A stretch of 64,000 nt of DNA from Rhodoligotrophos sp. CJ14 (GCF_038811545.1 NZ_CP133319.1:3794001-3858000); one strand, 5' to 3'. Counted from the stretch's first letter, positions 8,997 through 18,831 are shown. Program-made: numbers and translations. Notes: generated from the letters alone by a model not told the origin.

Positions 8997-11135
8997 TTAG
9001 ATCCGGCGATAGATCGATTGCGGAATGTAATAGTGCCGTCCGGTGAAGACGAACCCGAGTAGGCCGCCGCCGCTCTCGAGAAGTGAGTCACGCAGGCGCA
9101 GGGCAACGGGTATGCGCGTTTCCTCGGCCCGGATCATCAGCAGGGTGCCGTCGACGGCCGGAGCCAGTCTCTGTGCAATGCGAATGTCCTCCGGCGCCGT
9201 CATGAGGATCAGCACGATGTCATAGCCCTCGCGCAGCTTGCTGAGAGTTGAGCGGGTTTCCGCGATCGGCAGGCTCAGATTGAACAGGGCAGGGGTCCCA
9301 TCGCGTCCTGCATGCCAGAGGTTTGGCGTGCCGGTGGCCACCGCTCTGACATCCTCTTGCTCAGGCGCTGACTTTTCCGAGCTCTCATGGCCAGCCCCTT
9401 CCGATGTCTGCGCATAGTCGATCACCAGCGTGCGCAGACCCTGGGCCGCACCGAGTTCCGTGCCAAGCCCCGCACTGAAGCTGATCGCATCCTTCGCATT
9501 GTCTTGGGCGACGATCTGTATGATGTGCATCGGCTCGGGCCCGCTTGCCGCATCCGCAAGCTGGGCGGCAAGCGCGCTGATCGCTTGTCGGCCCTCTAGC
9601 CGTTCATAGGCATTGGCCTCATCGCCGAACACGGCCAAGGCAGGCATCTGCAGCACGCGTTCGGCCTCCTGCGGCTGGATGAAGACTGACCTTAGCGTTG
9701 CCGCCACCGCCCATGCTGCGGCACCAAACAGCATGCCGCCGATCAAGCCCGCCGCAACGAAAGGCAGGCCCAGATTATAGCTGCTGACATCGCTGTCCGC
9801 CCGCTGGACCACGCGCACGTTTGAGGCGCGGACATCAGCCGCCGCCTCCTCGATTGAAGCGGCAACCGCCCGCCGGAGATACTCCCGGTAGGAATCATTG
9901 AGATTATCGCGCTGACGCGTGAGATCGGTGATCCGGGGCTCGAGCGCCTGAAGCTTGGCGATACGCTCCCGGGCCGCCTTGACCTGATCATCCAGCTCGC
10001 CGAGCTGGTTCTTGAGCGAATCCTGCTCGACCCGCAGCGACAGGATCATGTTCTCCATATAATTGACCGATGGGTTGCGAACGTCCCTGTCGGTGGAGAA
10101 CACCCTCTGTTCGGGATGGGCAATGGCCGCGCGAGCGGCGGCGATCTGGCGCTCGATCTGCCGAACCTTGGGATGTGCCGGCAGATATTCCTGCAAAAGC
10201 TTCCCGCGCTCGACCAGCAGCCGGGTCAGCGTGTTCTGGTCGTCATTATTCGGAACCGCATCCGTCTTCTCGGCGGAATCGAACACCATGTTCGGCAAGC
10301 CGGCAGCGGCCTTTTGCGCCTCGGTGAGCTGGGCTGCGACCGCGGCCTGCCGCTCGGCCACCTGCCGTCGCCGCTGCAGAATGCTGTCCAGCTGATTGGA
10401 TGCGAGGATGCTGTCCTGCTTGAGATCGAGTATCCCGTTGTCAGATTTGAGCTTCTGCAGCTCCGCGTCGACCGTTTTGAGGCCACTCTCGAACCGCTCG
10501 ACTTCGCTCGAGAGAATGGGCGAGGTGGGATTGCTGAAGATCTGCTTGCGCCGGGCGAGATAGTTCTCGACGAGCTTGTCGGTCACCTCAATGGCGAGAG
10601 CCCGATCGGGATGAGTAAAGCTGACCCGGATGATGTTGGAATCCGATTCCACCGCCGCCTTGAGCCGCTTGCGGAACTGTTCCAGCAGCGCGTCGTCTCT
10701 GTTCTTCGGTGGCGCGATCATCGCAATCAGCCGCGACAAGCCGAGCGAGCTTTTGGGAAAAATCCGATCCTCGCCGACATCCTGGATGGTCTTGTTGATG
10801 ACCTCCGAGCTCTCGAGGATCTGCACTTCGGCCTCGACCGATTTCAGGCCCTCGATCGAAAGGACGTCCGGCCCCGTGTCGGTCACGTTCTGTGTCGCGG
10901 TGGAATATTCGCGATTGATCAGCACCATGAGCAGGCTGCCGGCGACATATTCCGTCTTGGTATAAAGGGCTGCGGCAATGCCCAGCAGGAGAGGGATCAG
11001 TGCGACGAGCAGAATGATCCTTTTATGGAAAAATGCGCCGGTCAGAGCGGTACGCAGCGAAAGCCCGCCGCTGCGAGAAGTGTTCCAGACGGGAACAGCC
11101 ATGCGCGCCTGATCTAAGGAGTGCGAAACTGACAT
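8997..11135 (-). CDS. GumC/Wzz-type chain-length protein with degenerate BY-kinase domain
   Basis: A 712-residue inner-membrane polysaccharide co-polymerase. It has a Wzz N-terminal domain with a first transmembrane helix near residues 38-58, a long periplasmic coiled-coil region (about 160-440), a second helix near residue 460, and a C-terminal cytoplasmic domain (about 520-712). That last domain aligns in order with bacterial tyrosine autokinases, but at the Walker A position the sequence is AQDNAKDAISFSAG with no GKT/GKS. Walker A-prime (LVIDYAQTSE) and Walker B (DIVLILMTAPE) are also eroded. Only a few Tyr near the end (YYIPQSIY) recall the Tyr cluster. It probably regulates chain length without kinase activity. 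It is the first gene of the minus-strand operon. Confidence 0.9.
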   Translation of the reverse strand: MSVSHSLDQARMAVPVWNTSRSGGLSLRTALTGAFFHKRIILLVALIPLLLGIAAALYTKTEYVAGSLLMVLINREYSTATQNVTDTGPDVLSIEGLKSVEAEVQILESSEVINKTIQDVGEDRIFPKSSLGLSRLIAMIAPPKNRDDALLEQFRKRLKAAVESDSNIIRVSFTHPDRALAIEVTDKLVENYLARRKQIFSNPTSPILSSEVERFESGLKTVDAELQKLKSDNGILDLKQDSILASNQLDSILQRRRQVAERQAAVAAQLTEAQKAAAGLPNMVFDSAEKTDAVPNNDDQNTLTRLLVERGKLLQEYLPAHPKVRQIERQIAAARAAIAHPEQRVFSTDRDVRNPSVNYMENMILSLRVEQDSLKNQLGELDDQVKAARERIAKLQALEPRITDLTRQRDNLNDSYREYLRRAVAASIEEAAADVRASNVRVVQRADSDVSSYNLGLPFVAAGLIGGMLFGAAAWAVAATLRSVFIQPQEAERVLQMPALAVFGDEANAYERLEGRQAISALAAQLADAASGPEPMHIIQIVAQDNAKDAISFSAGLGTELGAAQGLRTLVIDYAQTSEGAGHESSEKSAPEQEDVRAVATGTPNLWHAGRDGTPALFNLSLPIAETRSTLSKLREGYDIVLILMTAPEDIRIAQRLAPAVDGTLLMIRAEETRIPVALRLRDSLLESGGGLLGFVFTGRHYYIPQSIYRRI

Positions 11136-11525
11136 TTATTTTCTGCCGCGTGAGCCGGCCAATCACCTGATCTGCCGGTTCGGTCCATGCATGAAGCGTG
11201 CCGGGCTATTCATTTTGCTAGCGGGAAGGCTCTTAAGATATTGTGTAGCACCGTGTTTCGCTTTCTCAGCCCCTGGCGCGCGGAACGGTTCTGATCTGCG
11301 AGGCCGAGTGTGTGCGTTGCGATCATGGCCGATGTTGGACAGGGCCGCGCGAGCCTTGCCGCGCCAGACTTGAACGCCGCTGGAAGACCAGCTAGACGAG
11401 CCACCAATCGGAACAATGACGATCCGGCAAGGCGCGAAGAAAATCTGGCCATACAGTAAAGACTTTCATTCGAAGTCTCTTGCGCATATGCCGTTAGTTT
11501 ACGGAATGAAAAATAAGGAACGATC
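11136..11525. other. 390-base intergenic region between divergent polysaccharide operon and SapC gene
   Basis: This stretch separates the divergent GumC-type gene (minus) and the SapC-family gene (plus), so it should hold both promoters. It is visibly less GC-rich towards both ends. The right end has AATAAGGAACGATC directly before the SapC start, a good ribosome binding site. I could not identify a confident -35/-10 pair, an operator dyad or an RNA structure. The short open frames in it show no coding character. Confidence 0.5.
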
Positions 11526-12584
11526 ATGGTTGAGGAGAATGGCGCGACCCGTCAGGGCGGCGCCCCCGCCAAGGGGTCCAATTTCTACCAGCAGGTCACG
11601 ATCCTGCGCCTGCCCCAGCATAAGGACCTGCGGCTGGCCAAACGTCTGGACTTCAGCTTCGCCGCCGGTACCATCGCGGCGCCATTGACGATCTCTGAAG
11701 TGGCGCTTGCCAGCCGGCATTACCCGATTGTCTTCTCCGAGGGCGAGACCCCGACGCCGATCGCGGTTCTTGGGCTTCGTCCGGGCGAGAATCTGTTCGT
11801 TGACGCAGCCGGCCAGTGGCGGGATGGCTTTTACGTTCCCGCGCACATCAGGCGTTATCCCTTCGGCCTCGTGCAGACGCCCGGCACCAACACTCTGTCT
11901 CTCGCCGTCGACATTGCCTGCGACCGCGTCCTGGCGGATGGCACTACTGATGGCCGGGAAAGCGATCGGCTTTTCGACGAGAATGGCGCGGCAACGCCGA
12001 CCGCGACCGCAGCCCTCGAGCTATGCAAAGCCATGCAGCGTGATCTCCGCCCGACCGATGCTTACGGCAAGGCGCTGGTCAATGCCGATCTCCTGGTGGC
12101 CAAGCGCGCTGAATTCAAGCTGCCGGGTGATCATAAGATCAAGCTGGACGGGTTCCGCATCGTAGACGAGCAGCAGTTCCGCGACATGCCCGACGCCATG
12201 CTCGGTGAATGGCATCGCAATGGCTGGCTTGCCGTCACCAGCCTGCATCTGGTGTCGAGGCAAAATTGGTCCATTCTCGCCGAACTGCATATCGCACGGG
12301 CGGCTGCGGCCGAGCAGGCTCAGTCCGAGACATCAGTGCCGGTCGAGGTGAAATCCGGAGAGCCGGAGCCTGCCAAAGCACCGGAGGAAACCGAGCAGGA
12401 CTCCCAGACGGTCGATACGGACGAGAACCTGTCTGAGGCGGCACAGACCGAGAGCGAGGCGGCCGAGGTCAGCGAAACTGAGCCTCATGAGGAAACTGAG
12501 CCTCATGACCATGCTGAGCTTCATGACGAAGCCGAGCCTGATGATGGGGAGACCCCGAAGGACAGGCGACCGGATCAGGCATGA
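11526..12584 (+). CDS. SapC-family protein with acidic His-containing repeat tail
   Basis: The first ~260 residues match the SapC family (FYQQVTILRLPQHKDLRL, then LLLxSYPIVF-like ASRHYPIVFSEG, then GAWIPAYIRRYPF-like FYVPAHIRRYPFGL, and ETxAL/LFDENG segments). SapC proteins are named after S-layer-associated genes; the molecular role is unproven. Residues about 262-352 are a low-complexity acidic extension (Glu/Asp/Ser/Pro/Thr) ending in four degenerate six-residue units (ETEPHE, ETEPHD, HAELHD, EAEPDD) at residues 317-340. No signal peptide is seen. A ribosome binding site AAGGA precedes the ATG. The 3' end overlaps the convergent glpD gene by 10 bases. Confidence 0.88.
   Translation: MVEENGATRQGGAPAKGSNFYQQVTILRLPQHKDLRLAKRLDFSFAAGTIAAPLTISEVALASRHYPIVFSEGETPTPIAVLGLRPGENLFVDAAGQWRDGFYVPAHIRRYPFGLVQTPGTNTLSLAVDIACDRVLADGTTDGRESDRLFDENGAATPTATAALELCKAMQRDLRPTDAYGKALVNADLLVAKRAEFKLPGDHKIKLDGFRIVDEQQFRDMPDAMLGEWHRNGWLAVTSLHLVSRQNWSILAELHIARAAAAEQAQSETSVPVEVKSGEPEPAKAPEETEQDSQTVDTDENLSEAAQTESEAAEVSETEPHEETEPHDHAELHDEAEPDDGETPKDRRPDQA
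12474..12545 (+). repeat. 18-base tandem repeat inside the SapC tail, four degenerate units
   Basis: The unit GAAACTGAGCCTCATGA occurs at 12474-12490 and again at 12492-12508, a period of 18 bases, followed by two diverged units to 12545. The repeat is in frame and encodes the acidic/His six-residue units of the SapC-family tail. In-frame 18-base repeats can vary in number by slippage. Confidence 0.8.
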
Positions 12585-14104
12585 GCCAAGACGGACGCCT
12601 GTTGCGCCATCCAGCGATCCAGTGCGGCGACCTCGTCCCGCGACATGCGATATCCGAGCTTTGACCGGCGCCAGACCACGTCCTCGGCCGTCTGCGCCCA
12701 TTCTCGGCTCATCAGATAACGGATCTCGCGTTCGGTGAGATCACCGCCGAACGAGCGGCCCCATCCGGCATCAGACGTCAGGCCCTCGAGCAGGGCAAAG
12801 CTGCGCGTGCCATAGCTGCGGGCAAATCGTTGTGCACGCTCCGGCGGACATGACGGATGCACCTCTCCGATGCGGGTTGCGAGCGCCTCGAGTTCGTCCA
12901 CAGGAAAATCACCGCCCGGCAGAGGAGCATCCCGCGTCCATGCCGGGCCCATGTTCGGAAAGCAGTCGCCGATCAATGTCATCGCATGTTCCGCAAGGCG
13001 CCGGAACGTGGTGATCTTTCCCCCATAGACCGTGAGCAGCGGTGCTTCGTCTTCCGCGCCGTTCCGATCGAGCACATAGTCCCGCGTCGCGGCTTGCGCC
13101 GTGCTGGCGCCATCATCGTAAAGCGGCCGCACGCCGGAAAACGTGCGGACCACATCCTTAGGTGCGATCCTGTGCTGGAGATATTCGTTCGCCGCAGAAC
13201 AGAGGTAATCCGTTTCGTCGCTTGAGATGAATGGCGCACCGGGATCGCCGTCATAGTCGATATCCGTGGTGCCGATCAGCGTGAAATCACGCTCATAGGG
13301 AATGGCAAAGACGATCCGGCCATCTCCGCCCTGAAAGATATAGGCCCGCTCCGAGTCGGCATCCCCATCGCCATAGAGCCGCGGCACCACGATATGGCTG
13401 CCTTTGACCAGGCGAACCGGCTTGTGCTGTCTCTCCCCGAGGCGCTTTTCGAGGATTTCGGCGACCCATGGTCCGCCGGCATTGACCAGGACACGGGCGG
13501 AGATCCGATCATGGCGGTTCGTGCGGTTGTCCACGATGTCGAGCTGCCAGTGATCGCGATCGCGATACCCCGCCAGCAGCTCCGTACGTGTATGGATTGC
13601 AGCGCCTCGTTCCGCTGCATCCATAGCGCTGAGAACGACGAGCCGCGCATCATCCACGCGGCAGTCCGAATATTCGAATGCCTTCGAATACCGTGACTTG
13701 AGCGGCCTTCCCGCTGGATCCTGCCTGAGATCGAGGCTGCGGGTGCCTGGTAGCGTTTCACGCCCGCCCAGGTGATCATAGAGGTAAAGCCCCAGCCGAA
13801 GGAGCCAGGCCGGCCTGAGCCCCTCGTGATGCGGCAGCACGAACCGCATGGGATGGATGATATGCGGCGCCGCGCGGAGCAGCACCTCTCGTTCGATCAA
13901 CGATTCCCGAACCAGGCGGAAGGCATAATATTCGAGATAGCGCAGCCCGCCGTGAATGAGCTTGGTGGAGGCGGAGGAGGTCGCGGAGGCGAGATCGTCC
14001 TTCTCGAGGAGAACCACCCTGAGACCGCGCCCCGCCGCGTCCCGCGCAATGCCGCAGCCATTGATGCCGCCGCCGATAATGGCGATATCGACCAGCTCCG
14101 ACAC
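12575..14104 (-). CDS. glpD: Glycerol-3-phosphate dehydrogenase (FAD, respiratory)
   Basis: A 509-residue FAD-dependent enzyme that oxidises sn-glycerol-3-phosphate to dihydroxyacetone phosphate and passes electrons to the quinone pool at the inner membrane. The N-terminal dinucleotide fold is DIAIIGGGINGCGIARDAAGRG with the acidic strand end LLEKDDLASATSS, followed by the family signature STKLIHGGLRYLEYY. The C-terminal DAO_C helical domain is present (residues about 400-505). The start is GTG at 14104; I see no better ATG. No glpK or glpF lies nearby. The 3' end overlaps the SapC-family gene by 10 bases on the other strand. Confidence 0.95.
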   Translation of the reverse strand: MSELVDIAIIGGGINGCGIARDAAGRGLRVVLLEKDDLASATSSASTKLIHGGLRYLEYYAFRLVRESLIEREVLLRAAPHIIHPMRFVLPHHEGLRPAWLLRLGLYLYDHLGGRETLPGTRSLDLRQDPAGRPLKSRYSKAFEYSDCRVDDARLVVLSAMDAAERGAAIHTRTELLAGYRDRDHWQLDIVDNRTNRHDRISARVLVNAGGPWVAEILEKRLGERQHKPVRLVKGSHIVVPRLYGDGDADSERAYIFQGGDGRIVFAIPYERDFTLIGTTDIDYDGDPGAPFISSDETDYLCSAANEYLQHRIAPKDVVRTFSGVRPLYDDGASTAQAATRDYVLDRNGAEDEAPLLTVYGGKITTFRRLAEHAMTLIGDCFPNMGPAWTRDAPLPGGDFPVDELEALATRIGEVHPSCPPERAQRFARSYGTRSFALLEGLTSDAGWGRSFGGDLTEREIRYLMSREWAQTAEDVVWRRSKLGYRMSRDEVAALDRWMAQQASVLAHA

Positions 14105-14249
14105 GCCTTCAGCAGTCCTTTTCCCTAGCGCATTTCTGGGCGAAGTGGATACCAGTTTCGCGCGAACAAAACGCGATCGAGCAACAAGTTAAGCGATCTC
14201 GCGATTCAAGGAAAGGCGAAACTCCCTAAAGTCGCAAGCAGTTCTTGCC

Positions 14250-15722
14250 TCACGTTCCGTCATCATGCCAGCTGCGGTGATCCCGCTCCATCAGCGCGAT
14301 CGAGGCGCTCGGTCCCCAAGTGCCGCCGATATAGCCATGCAGTGGCTCGCCGGAGCGCTCCCAGCTTTCGCGGATGGGGTCGATCCAGCTCCATGCCGCC
14401 GCAACCTCGTCGCGCCGCATGAACAGGCTCTGATTGCCGCGCACCACATCCAGGAGCAAGCGCTCATAGGCATCCGGCTGGCGCACCCCGAACGTCTCCG
14501 CGAAGGAGAGATTGAGCGGCACCTGGCGCAGCCGCATGCCGCCCGGGCCAGGATCCTTGATCATGAGAAACATCTGGACCGCCTCATCCGGCTGCAGCCG
14601 GAGCACCAGCCGATTTGCGATGATCCTGCCCGCGCTGGGCTCGAACATCGAATGGGGAATGTTCCGGAACTGGATCACGATTTCCGAAACACGCTTTGCC
14701 ATACGCTTGCCCGTGCGCAGATAGAACGGCGTTCCGGCCCAGCGCCAATTGGCAACCTCAGCCTTTATGGCAACGAAGGTTTCGGTACTGCTCGGTCGTC
14801 CCAGCTCTTCCACATAGCCTGGTATGCTGACACTGCCCGCACCGACGGCGCGATACTGCCCGCGCACGGTCAGCCGGCTCGCGGCCTCGCCCTCGATCGG
14901 CCTCAACGCGTGCAGAACCTTGAGCTTTTCATCTCGCAGGGCGTCTGCCGCGGAAGAGGCGGGCGGCTCTATGGCAACCAGGCAGAGCAGCTGCAAAAGG
15001 TGGTTCTGCACCATATCCCGCAGCGCGCCCGCGTGATCGTAATAGCTGGCCCGCCCCGCCATACCGATGGACTCTGCCACGGTGATCTGCACATGGTCGA
15101 TATGGGCGGAATTCCAGATCGGCTCGAACAGGGCATTGGCAAAGCGCAGCGCCATCAGGTTCTGCACCGTCTCCTTGCCGAGGTAATGATCGATCCGGTA
15201 AATCTGGCTTTCGTCGAACACTCCGGCCACCACAGCATTGATGGCCTCCGCTGATTGAAGGTCGTAGCCCAGCGGCTTTTCCAGCACCACCCGCGATCGG
15301 GGCGTGACCAGCCCGCCGCGTCCGAGCCCTAGACAAATCTGACCGTAGAGATCAGGTGCCACGGCCAGATAGAACACCCTGATATGGTCGGCATCGGAAT
15401 GCAGAACGGCGCCGAGCTGCTCCCATCCCTCGCCAGATGTCACATCCAGGGTGATGTGATCTACGCAGGCGAGAAAGGCGTTCACCACCTCTGCGTTGCG
15501 CTCCGCCTCCGGAATGTGAGCGGAGAGCGACTCCGCTGCGATCCGCCGGTAGTCTTCGCGCGAAATGTCTGTGCGCGACACACCGATGACACGGGAACTG
15601 TCGTTGAACTGGCCATCCGCGAAGCGGCGGAACAGGGCGGGCAGCAGCTTGCGCTTGGCAAGATCGCCACTGCCGCCGAACACGACGTAATCGAATGGCG
15701 GAACTGGAATGATACGAGTCAT
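14250..15722 (-). CDS. zwf: Glucose-6-phosphate 1-dehydrogenase
   Basis: About 490 residues. It oxidises glucose-6-phosphate with NAD(P)+ at the entry of the pentose-phosphate and Entner-Doudoroff routes. The nucleotide-binding motif is FGGSGDLAKRKLLPALF and the active-site signature is RIDHYLGKETVQNLMALRF; KPLGYD and FYLRTGKRM are also typical. The ATG at 15722 is preferred to a TTG at 15731, and it lies just 5 bases beyond the stop of the amidase gene. No pgl or edd follows, so it stands apart from the usual zwf-pgl-edd operon. Confidence 0.97.
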   Translation of the reverse strand: MTRIIPVPPFDYVVFGGSGDLAKRKLLPALFRRFADGQFNDSSRVIGVSRTDISREDYRRIAAESLSAHIPEAERNAEVVNAFLACVDHITLDVTSGEGWEQLGAVLHSDADHIRVFYLAVAPDLYGQICLGLGRGGLVTPRSRVVLEKPLGYDLQSAEAINAVVAGVFDESQIYRIDHYLGKETVQNLMALRFANALFEPIWNSAHIDHVQITVAESIGMAGRASYYDHAGALRDMVQNHLLQLLCLVAIEPPASSAADALRDEKLKVLHALRPIEGEAASRLTVRGQYRAVGAGSVSIPGYVEELGRPSSTETFVAIKAEVANWRWAGTPFYLRTGKRMAKRVSEIVIQFRNIPHSMFEPSAGRIIANRLVLRLQPDEAVQMFLMIKDPGPGGMRLRQVPLNLSFAETFGVRQPDAYERLLLDVVRGNQSLFMRRDEVAAAWSWIDPIRESWERSGEPLHGYIGGTWGPSASIALMERDHRSWHDDGT

Positions 15723-15727
15723 GGGCC

Positions 15728-17158
15728 TCAAATGCGGGGTGGTCGCGGAAAGCCCGTCTCACCCCAGCTCTCTTCGAGCAGCCTTCCCACCTGCAGGACC
15801 GTGAGATCATCGAAGCGCCGCCCGACGATCTGCAGGCCTGTGGGAAGACTGCCGCTGGTGAACCCGCTCGGCACCGACAGCACAGGACATTGGCTGACGA
15901 GGTTGAATGGCGTCGTCATGGTCGTTCCGAGATAACGCCCTTCCTTGTCAAACCCGCCTGAGGTCCTGTCGGTTGCCTCAGCCAGACCCATCGGCCGGGC
16001 CAGCGTCGGGCAGATCATGGCATCATAATGCGACAGGATTGCAGAAAGCTTCCGCCACATGTCGGTGGCCACGAATTCCGTGCGCTTCGCTTCGACGGCG
16101 CTGGTGCGATTGCCCTTCTCGATGATCCGCACCACCTCCGGATCAAGATCGTGCCGGTGCTCATCCAGGAGATGGCCGTAATGCGTCGCGATATAGACAT
16201 TCCAGCGCCGGTCCCAGGCGAGTACGCTTTCGAACGTCCAGCCGAGCGAAACCTCTTCAACCTCCGCGCCGAGTGAACGCAACCTGTCCGCCATCTCCCG
16301 CGTGTTGCGCTCAACCTCCGGATCAACCCCATAGAAGCCGAGGTCGATCGACAGAGCGATCTTGAGCCGTCGCGGGTCGCAAGCAAGCGTAGGCGGAAAT
16401 GCGATTGGCTGTGGATTGGAGAGAATATCCGCCTCGTTCGGCCCCTGCGCGGCGCTCAGAAACAGCGCGGCATCATCGCATGACCGTGCGAGCGGGCCGA
16501 AATGGGCGAGCGTCTCGAATGTGCTGCGGAGGATCGTGAAGGGAATGCGCCCAAGACTGGGCTTGAGGCCGGTAATCCCGCAGCAGGACGCGGGGATGCG
16601 CACCGAGCCTCCCATATCCGAACCTTCCGCCAAGGGAACGCAGCCCGTTGCGACCGCGACACCGGAGCCGCCGGAACTTCCGCCCGACGTGCGCGTCCTG
16701 TCCCACGGATTGCGCGTGATGCCCCACAGCGGGCTGTAAGTGAAGCCGGAATAGGCAAATTCAGGGGTTGTGGTCTTGCCGACCAGGATCGCGCCCGCGT
16801 TGATGAGAGACTGCGCGATCACAGCATGTTCGGGCGCGATATAGTCGCGGTAGGCCTTTGAGCCCGATGTCGTCCGATGATTCCGCGTGGGCGTGAGGTC
16901 CTTGATCCCGATGGGTATCCCATGCAGAGGGCCAAGCTTGTGTCCTGCCATGACGGCGGCTTCAGCGGCGCGTGCGGCGGCGCGGGCCTCATCCCCCAGC
17001 ACCAGGCAGAAGGCATTGAGGTCAGGATTGATGGCCTCGATGCGGTTAAGCGACGCCTCGACGATCTCGACCGGCGATACTTGGCGGCTGGCAACGAGCT
17101 TCGTCAGCGTGCCTGCCGACATGTCCAGGAGATCCGTGGCGCGTCCTGCGCTGTTCAT
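15728..17158 (-). CDS. Amidase signature family enzyme
   Basis: A 476-residue cytoplasmic amidase using the Ser-cisSer-Lys triad. Catalytic Lys is in PIGIKDLTPT (near residue 87), the Gly/Ser-rich signature is SGGSSGGSGVAVATG, and the nucleophile region is GSDMGGSVRIPASCCG. Domain length and order are normal for the family. Substrate is unknown; GatA-like tRNA function is unlikely since gatC/gatB are absent. It is placed 5 bases downstream of an amidohydrolase gene, so the two may hydrolyse the same amide compound in sequence. A GAGAGG ribosome binding site precedes the ATG. Confidence 0.9.
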   Translation of the reverse strand: MNSAGRATDLLDMSAGTLTKLVASRQVSPVEIVEASLNRIEAINPDLNAFCLVLGDEARAAARAAEAAVMAGHKLGPLHGIPIGIKDLTPTRNHRTTSGSKAYRDYIAPEHAVIAQSLINAGAILVGKTTTPEFAYSGFTYSPLWGITRNPWDRTRTSGGSSGGSGVAVATGCVPLAEGSDMGGSVRIPASCCGITGLKPSLGRIPFTILRSTFETLAHFGPLARSCDDAALFLSAAQGPNEADILSNPQPIAFPPTLACDPRRLKIALSIDLGFYGVDPEVERNTREMADRLRSLGAEVEEVSLGWTFESVLAWDRRWNVYIATHYGHLLDEHRHDLDPEVVRIIEKGNRTSAVEAKRTEFVATDMWRKLSAILSHYDAMICPTLARPMGLAEATDRTSGGFDKEGRYLGTTMTTPFNLVSQCPVLSVPSGFTSGSLPTGLQIVGRRFDDLTVLQVGRLLEESWGETGFPRPPRI

Positions 17159-17163
17159 GGTGC

Positions 17164-18831
17164 TTACCTCTCGAACGTGATCCGACCATCACAGATCGTG
17201 GTGGCAACCTCTATCCTATCGATCTCCTCGGGCGGTGTCGTCTCGATGTCTGCGGTTAGCACGACCATATCGGCGAGCATCCCCGGCTTGAGCTGGCCCT
17301 TGCGGTCGTCCATGAACTCGGCATAAGCGCCCTCCCTGGTGTAAGAGGCCAGGGTATCCATGAGCGTCTGGCGCTGGTCTGGGTAGGCTGGATCGAGCAG
17401 CTCTCGCGTCAAGGCGGCCTTGATCGACTTCATGGGATCAACCGGCGAGACCGGCCAATCGCTCGAGAAGATCATCCGCGCGCCCGCATTTCGCAAGGTT
17501 TGCCATGGATAGGCGAAAGGCATCTTAGGTCCGATGCGGGTCAATGTCGGCTCCAGCGGAAAACAATGCGAGCCCGCAGCGTGCAGCGGCTGCATGGAGG
17601 CGATCACGCCAAGTTCCCGAAGCCGCGGAATATCCGCGGGATCGATGATCTCGATGTGCTCGATGCGATGGCGGCTGTCGCGAGGGCCGACGGTTCGCCG
17701 TCCCGCTTCATAGCCATCGAGCGTCCGCCGCACCGCGGCATCACCGATCGCATGCACCGAGATCTGTAAGCCGCGCCTGTCACAATCGATCACGATTGCG
17801 TTGAATTGGTCGGCGGTGAACAGCGGCGCTCCCACCGTTTCGGGCCGGTCGGGATAGCCGTCGAGCACGAAGGCGGTCCAGCTGTCGAGCACGCCGTCCA
17901 TGAAGATCTTGACCCGGCCCGAATGCAGCATGTCCGAGCTGAAGCGGCGCTGCATCTCGCTGGCTTCTTCCAGTGCATCGATCGACCGCTCCGGCCGCAG
18001 ATGGAACGGAATCTCCACCCGGCAATGCAGGCCGCCCGCTTTATGGATCTCATCCAGCAATTCGAGCTGATAGAGATTGCCGTCCATATTGTGGATGCTG
18101 GTGATGCCGAGCCGAGCGCAATAGTCGAGCCCCTTCTGCAACACCCCTATGTCGGCGGCCCGTTCGGCCGGCGAGGGCATCGGCACCGGATCGCGGCCGC
18201 TGGTGAGGCCGAGATTGTCGCGGCCGGCCGTGGGGCTCAGAGCAAAAACCGGCTCCATCGCGCCCCATTCGCGCAGCTCGCCTGTGGCGAGCCCGTCTTC
18301 GCCCATCACCACCTCGCTGCCGATGCCCACGTTGCGGCCATGGAGCAGCCCGGCCATTTCGAGCGCCATGGTATTCGCCCAGACCGTGTGCGCATCCGGT
18401 GCCACGATCGCGAACGGGCGATGGCTGATTGCCCTGTCCAGGTGATGACGGCTGATCGGCTCCTTCTCGCCGATCATCGTGTAATTCGCCTGACGTCCGA
18501 TCAGCATGTGCTCGCCCGGATGGGCGCTGTCATAGGCGCGGGCTGCCGCAATGAATGCATCAAGACCCGAGACGTCCTCGAGCGACAGCTGACCCAATGT
18601 GGCTGCGCCGGGAAACAGGTGCATGTGGCTTTCGACAAAGCCCGGCATGACCGTGCAGCCGCGTGCATCGATGATCCGGGTATTCGGCCCCCGCAGCTTG
18701 GCCACACAATCCTCTCCGCCGACGGCGGCGATGCGTTGGCCGACGATGGCGACAGCTTGCGCACGTTGATCGTGCGGGCTCATGGTCAGCACTTTGCCAT
18801 TGGTGATGATGATATTTGCTTCGCCTGCCAT
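17164..18831 (-). CDS. Amidohydrolase family protein, YtcJ-like
   Basis: About 555 residues, an amidohydrolase_3 metal-dependent hydrolase. The metal-binding motif FVESHMHLFPGA is near residue 70, after the N-terminal beta strands (IIITNGKVLTM, DARGCTVMPGF). Later landmarks are SVHAIGDAAV, HRIEHIEIID and SSDWPVSPVDP, then the C-terminal strand KPGMLADMVVLTADIE. The ATG at 18831 has AGAGGA five bases upstream, so it is preferred over 18837 and 18882. No signal peptide. It starts the minus-strand amidohydrolase-amidase-zwf group. Substrate is not predictable. Confidence 0.9.
   Translation of the reverse strand: MAGEANIIITNGKVLTMSPHDQRAQAVAIVGQRIAAVGGEDCVAKLRGPNTRIIDARGCTVMPGFVESHMHLFPGAATLGQLSLEDVSGLDAFIAAARAYDSAHPGEHMLIGRQANYTMIGEKEPISRHHLDRAISHRPFAIVAPDAHTVWANTMALEMAGLLHGRNVGIGSEVVMGEDGLATGELREWGAMEPVFALSPTAGRDNLGLTSGRDPVPMPSPAERAADIGVLQKGLDYCARLGITSIHNMDGNLYQLELLDEIHKAGGLHCRVEIPFHLRPERSIDALEEASEMQRRFSSDMLHSGRVKIFMDGVLDSWTAFVLDGYPDRPETVGAPLFTADQFNAIVIDCDRRGLQISVHAIGDAAVRRTLDGYEAGRRTVGPRDSRHRIEHIEIIDPADIPRLRELGVIASMQPLHAAGSHCFPLEPTLTRIGPKMPFAYPWQTLRNAGARMIFSSDWPVSPVDPMKSIKAALTRELLDPAYPDQRQTLMDTLASYTREGAYAEFMDDRKGQLKPGMLADMVVLTADIETTPPEEIDRIEVATTICDGRITFER

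Noticed and set aside
10116-11117. 333-residue open frame antisense to the GumC gene
   Set aside because: No recognisable motif; the sense gene is clear.
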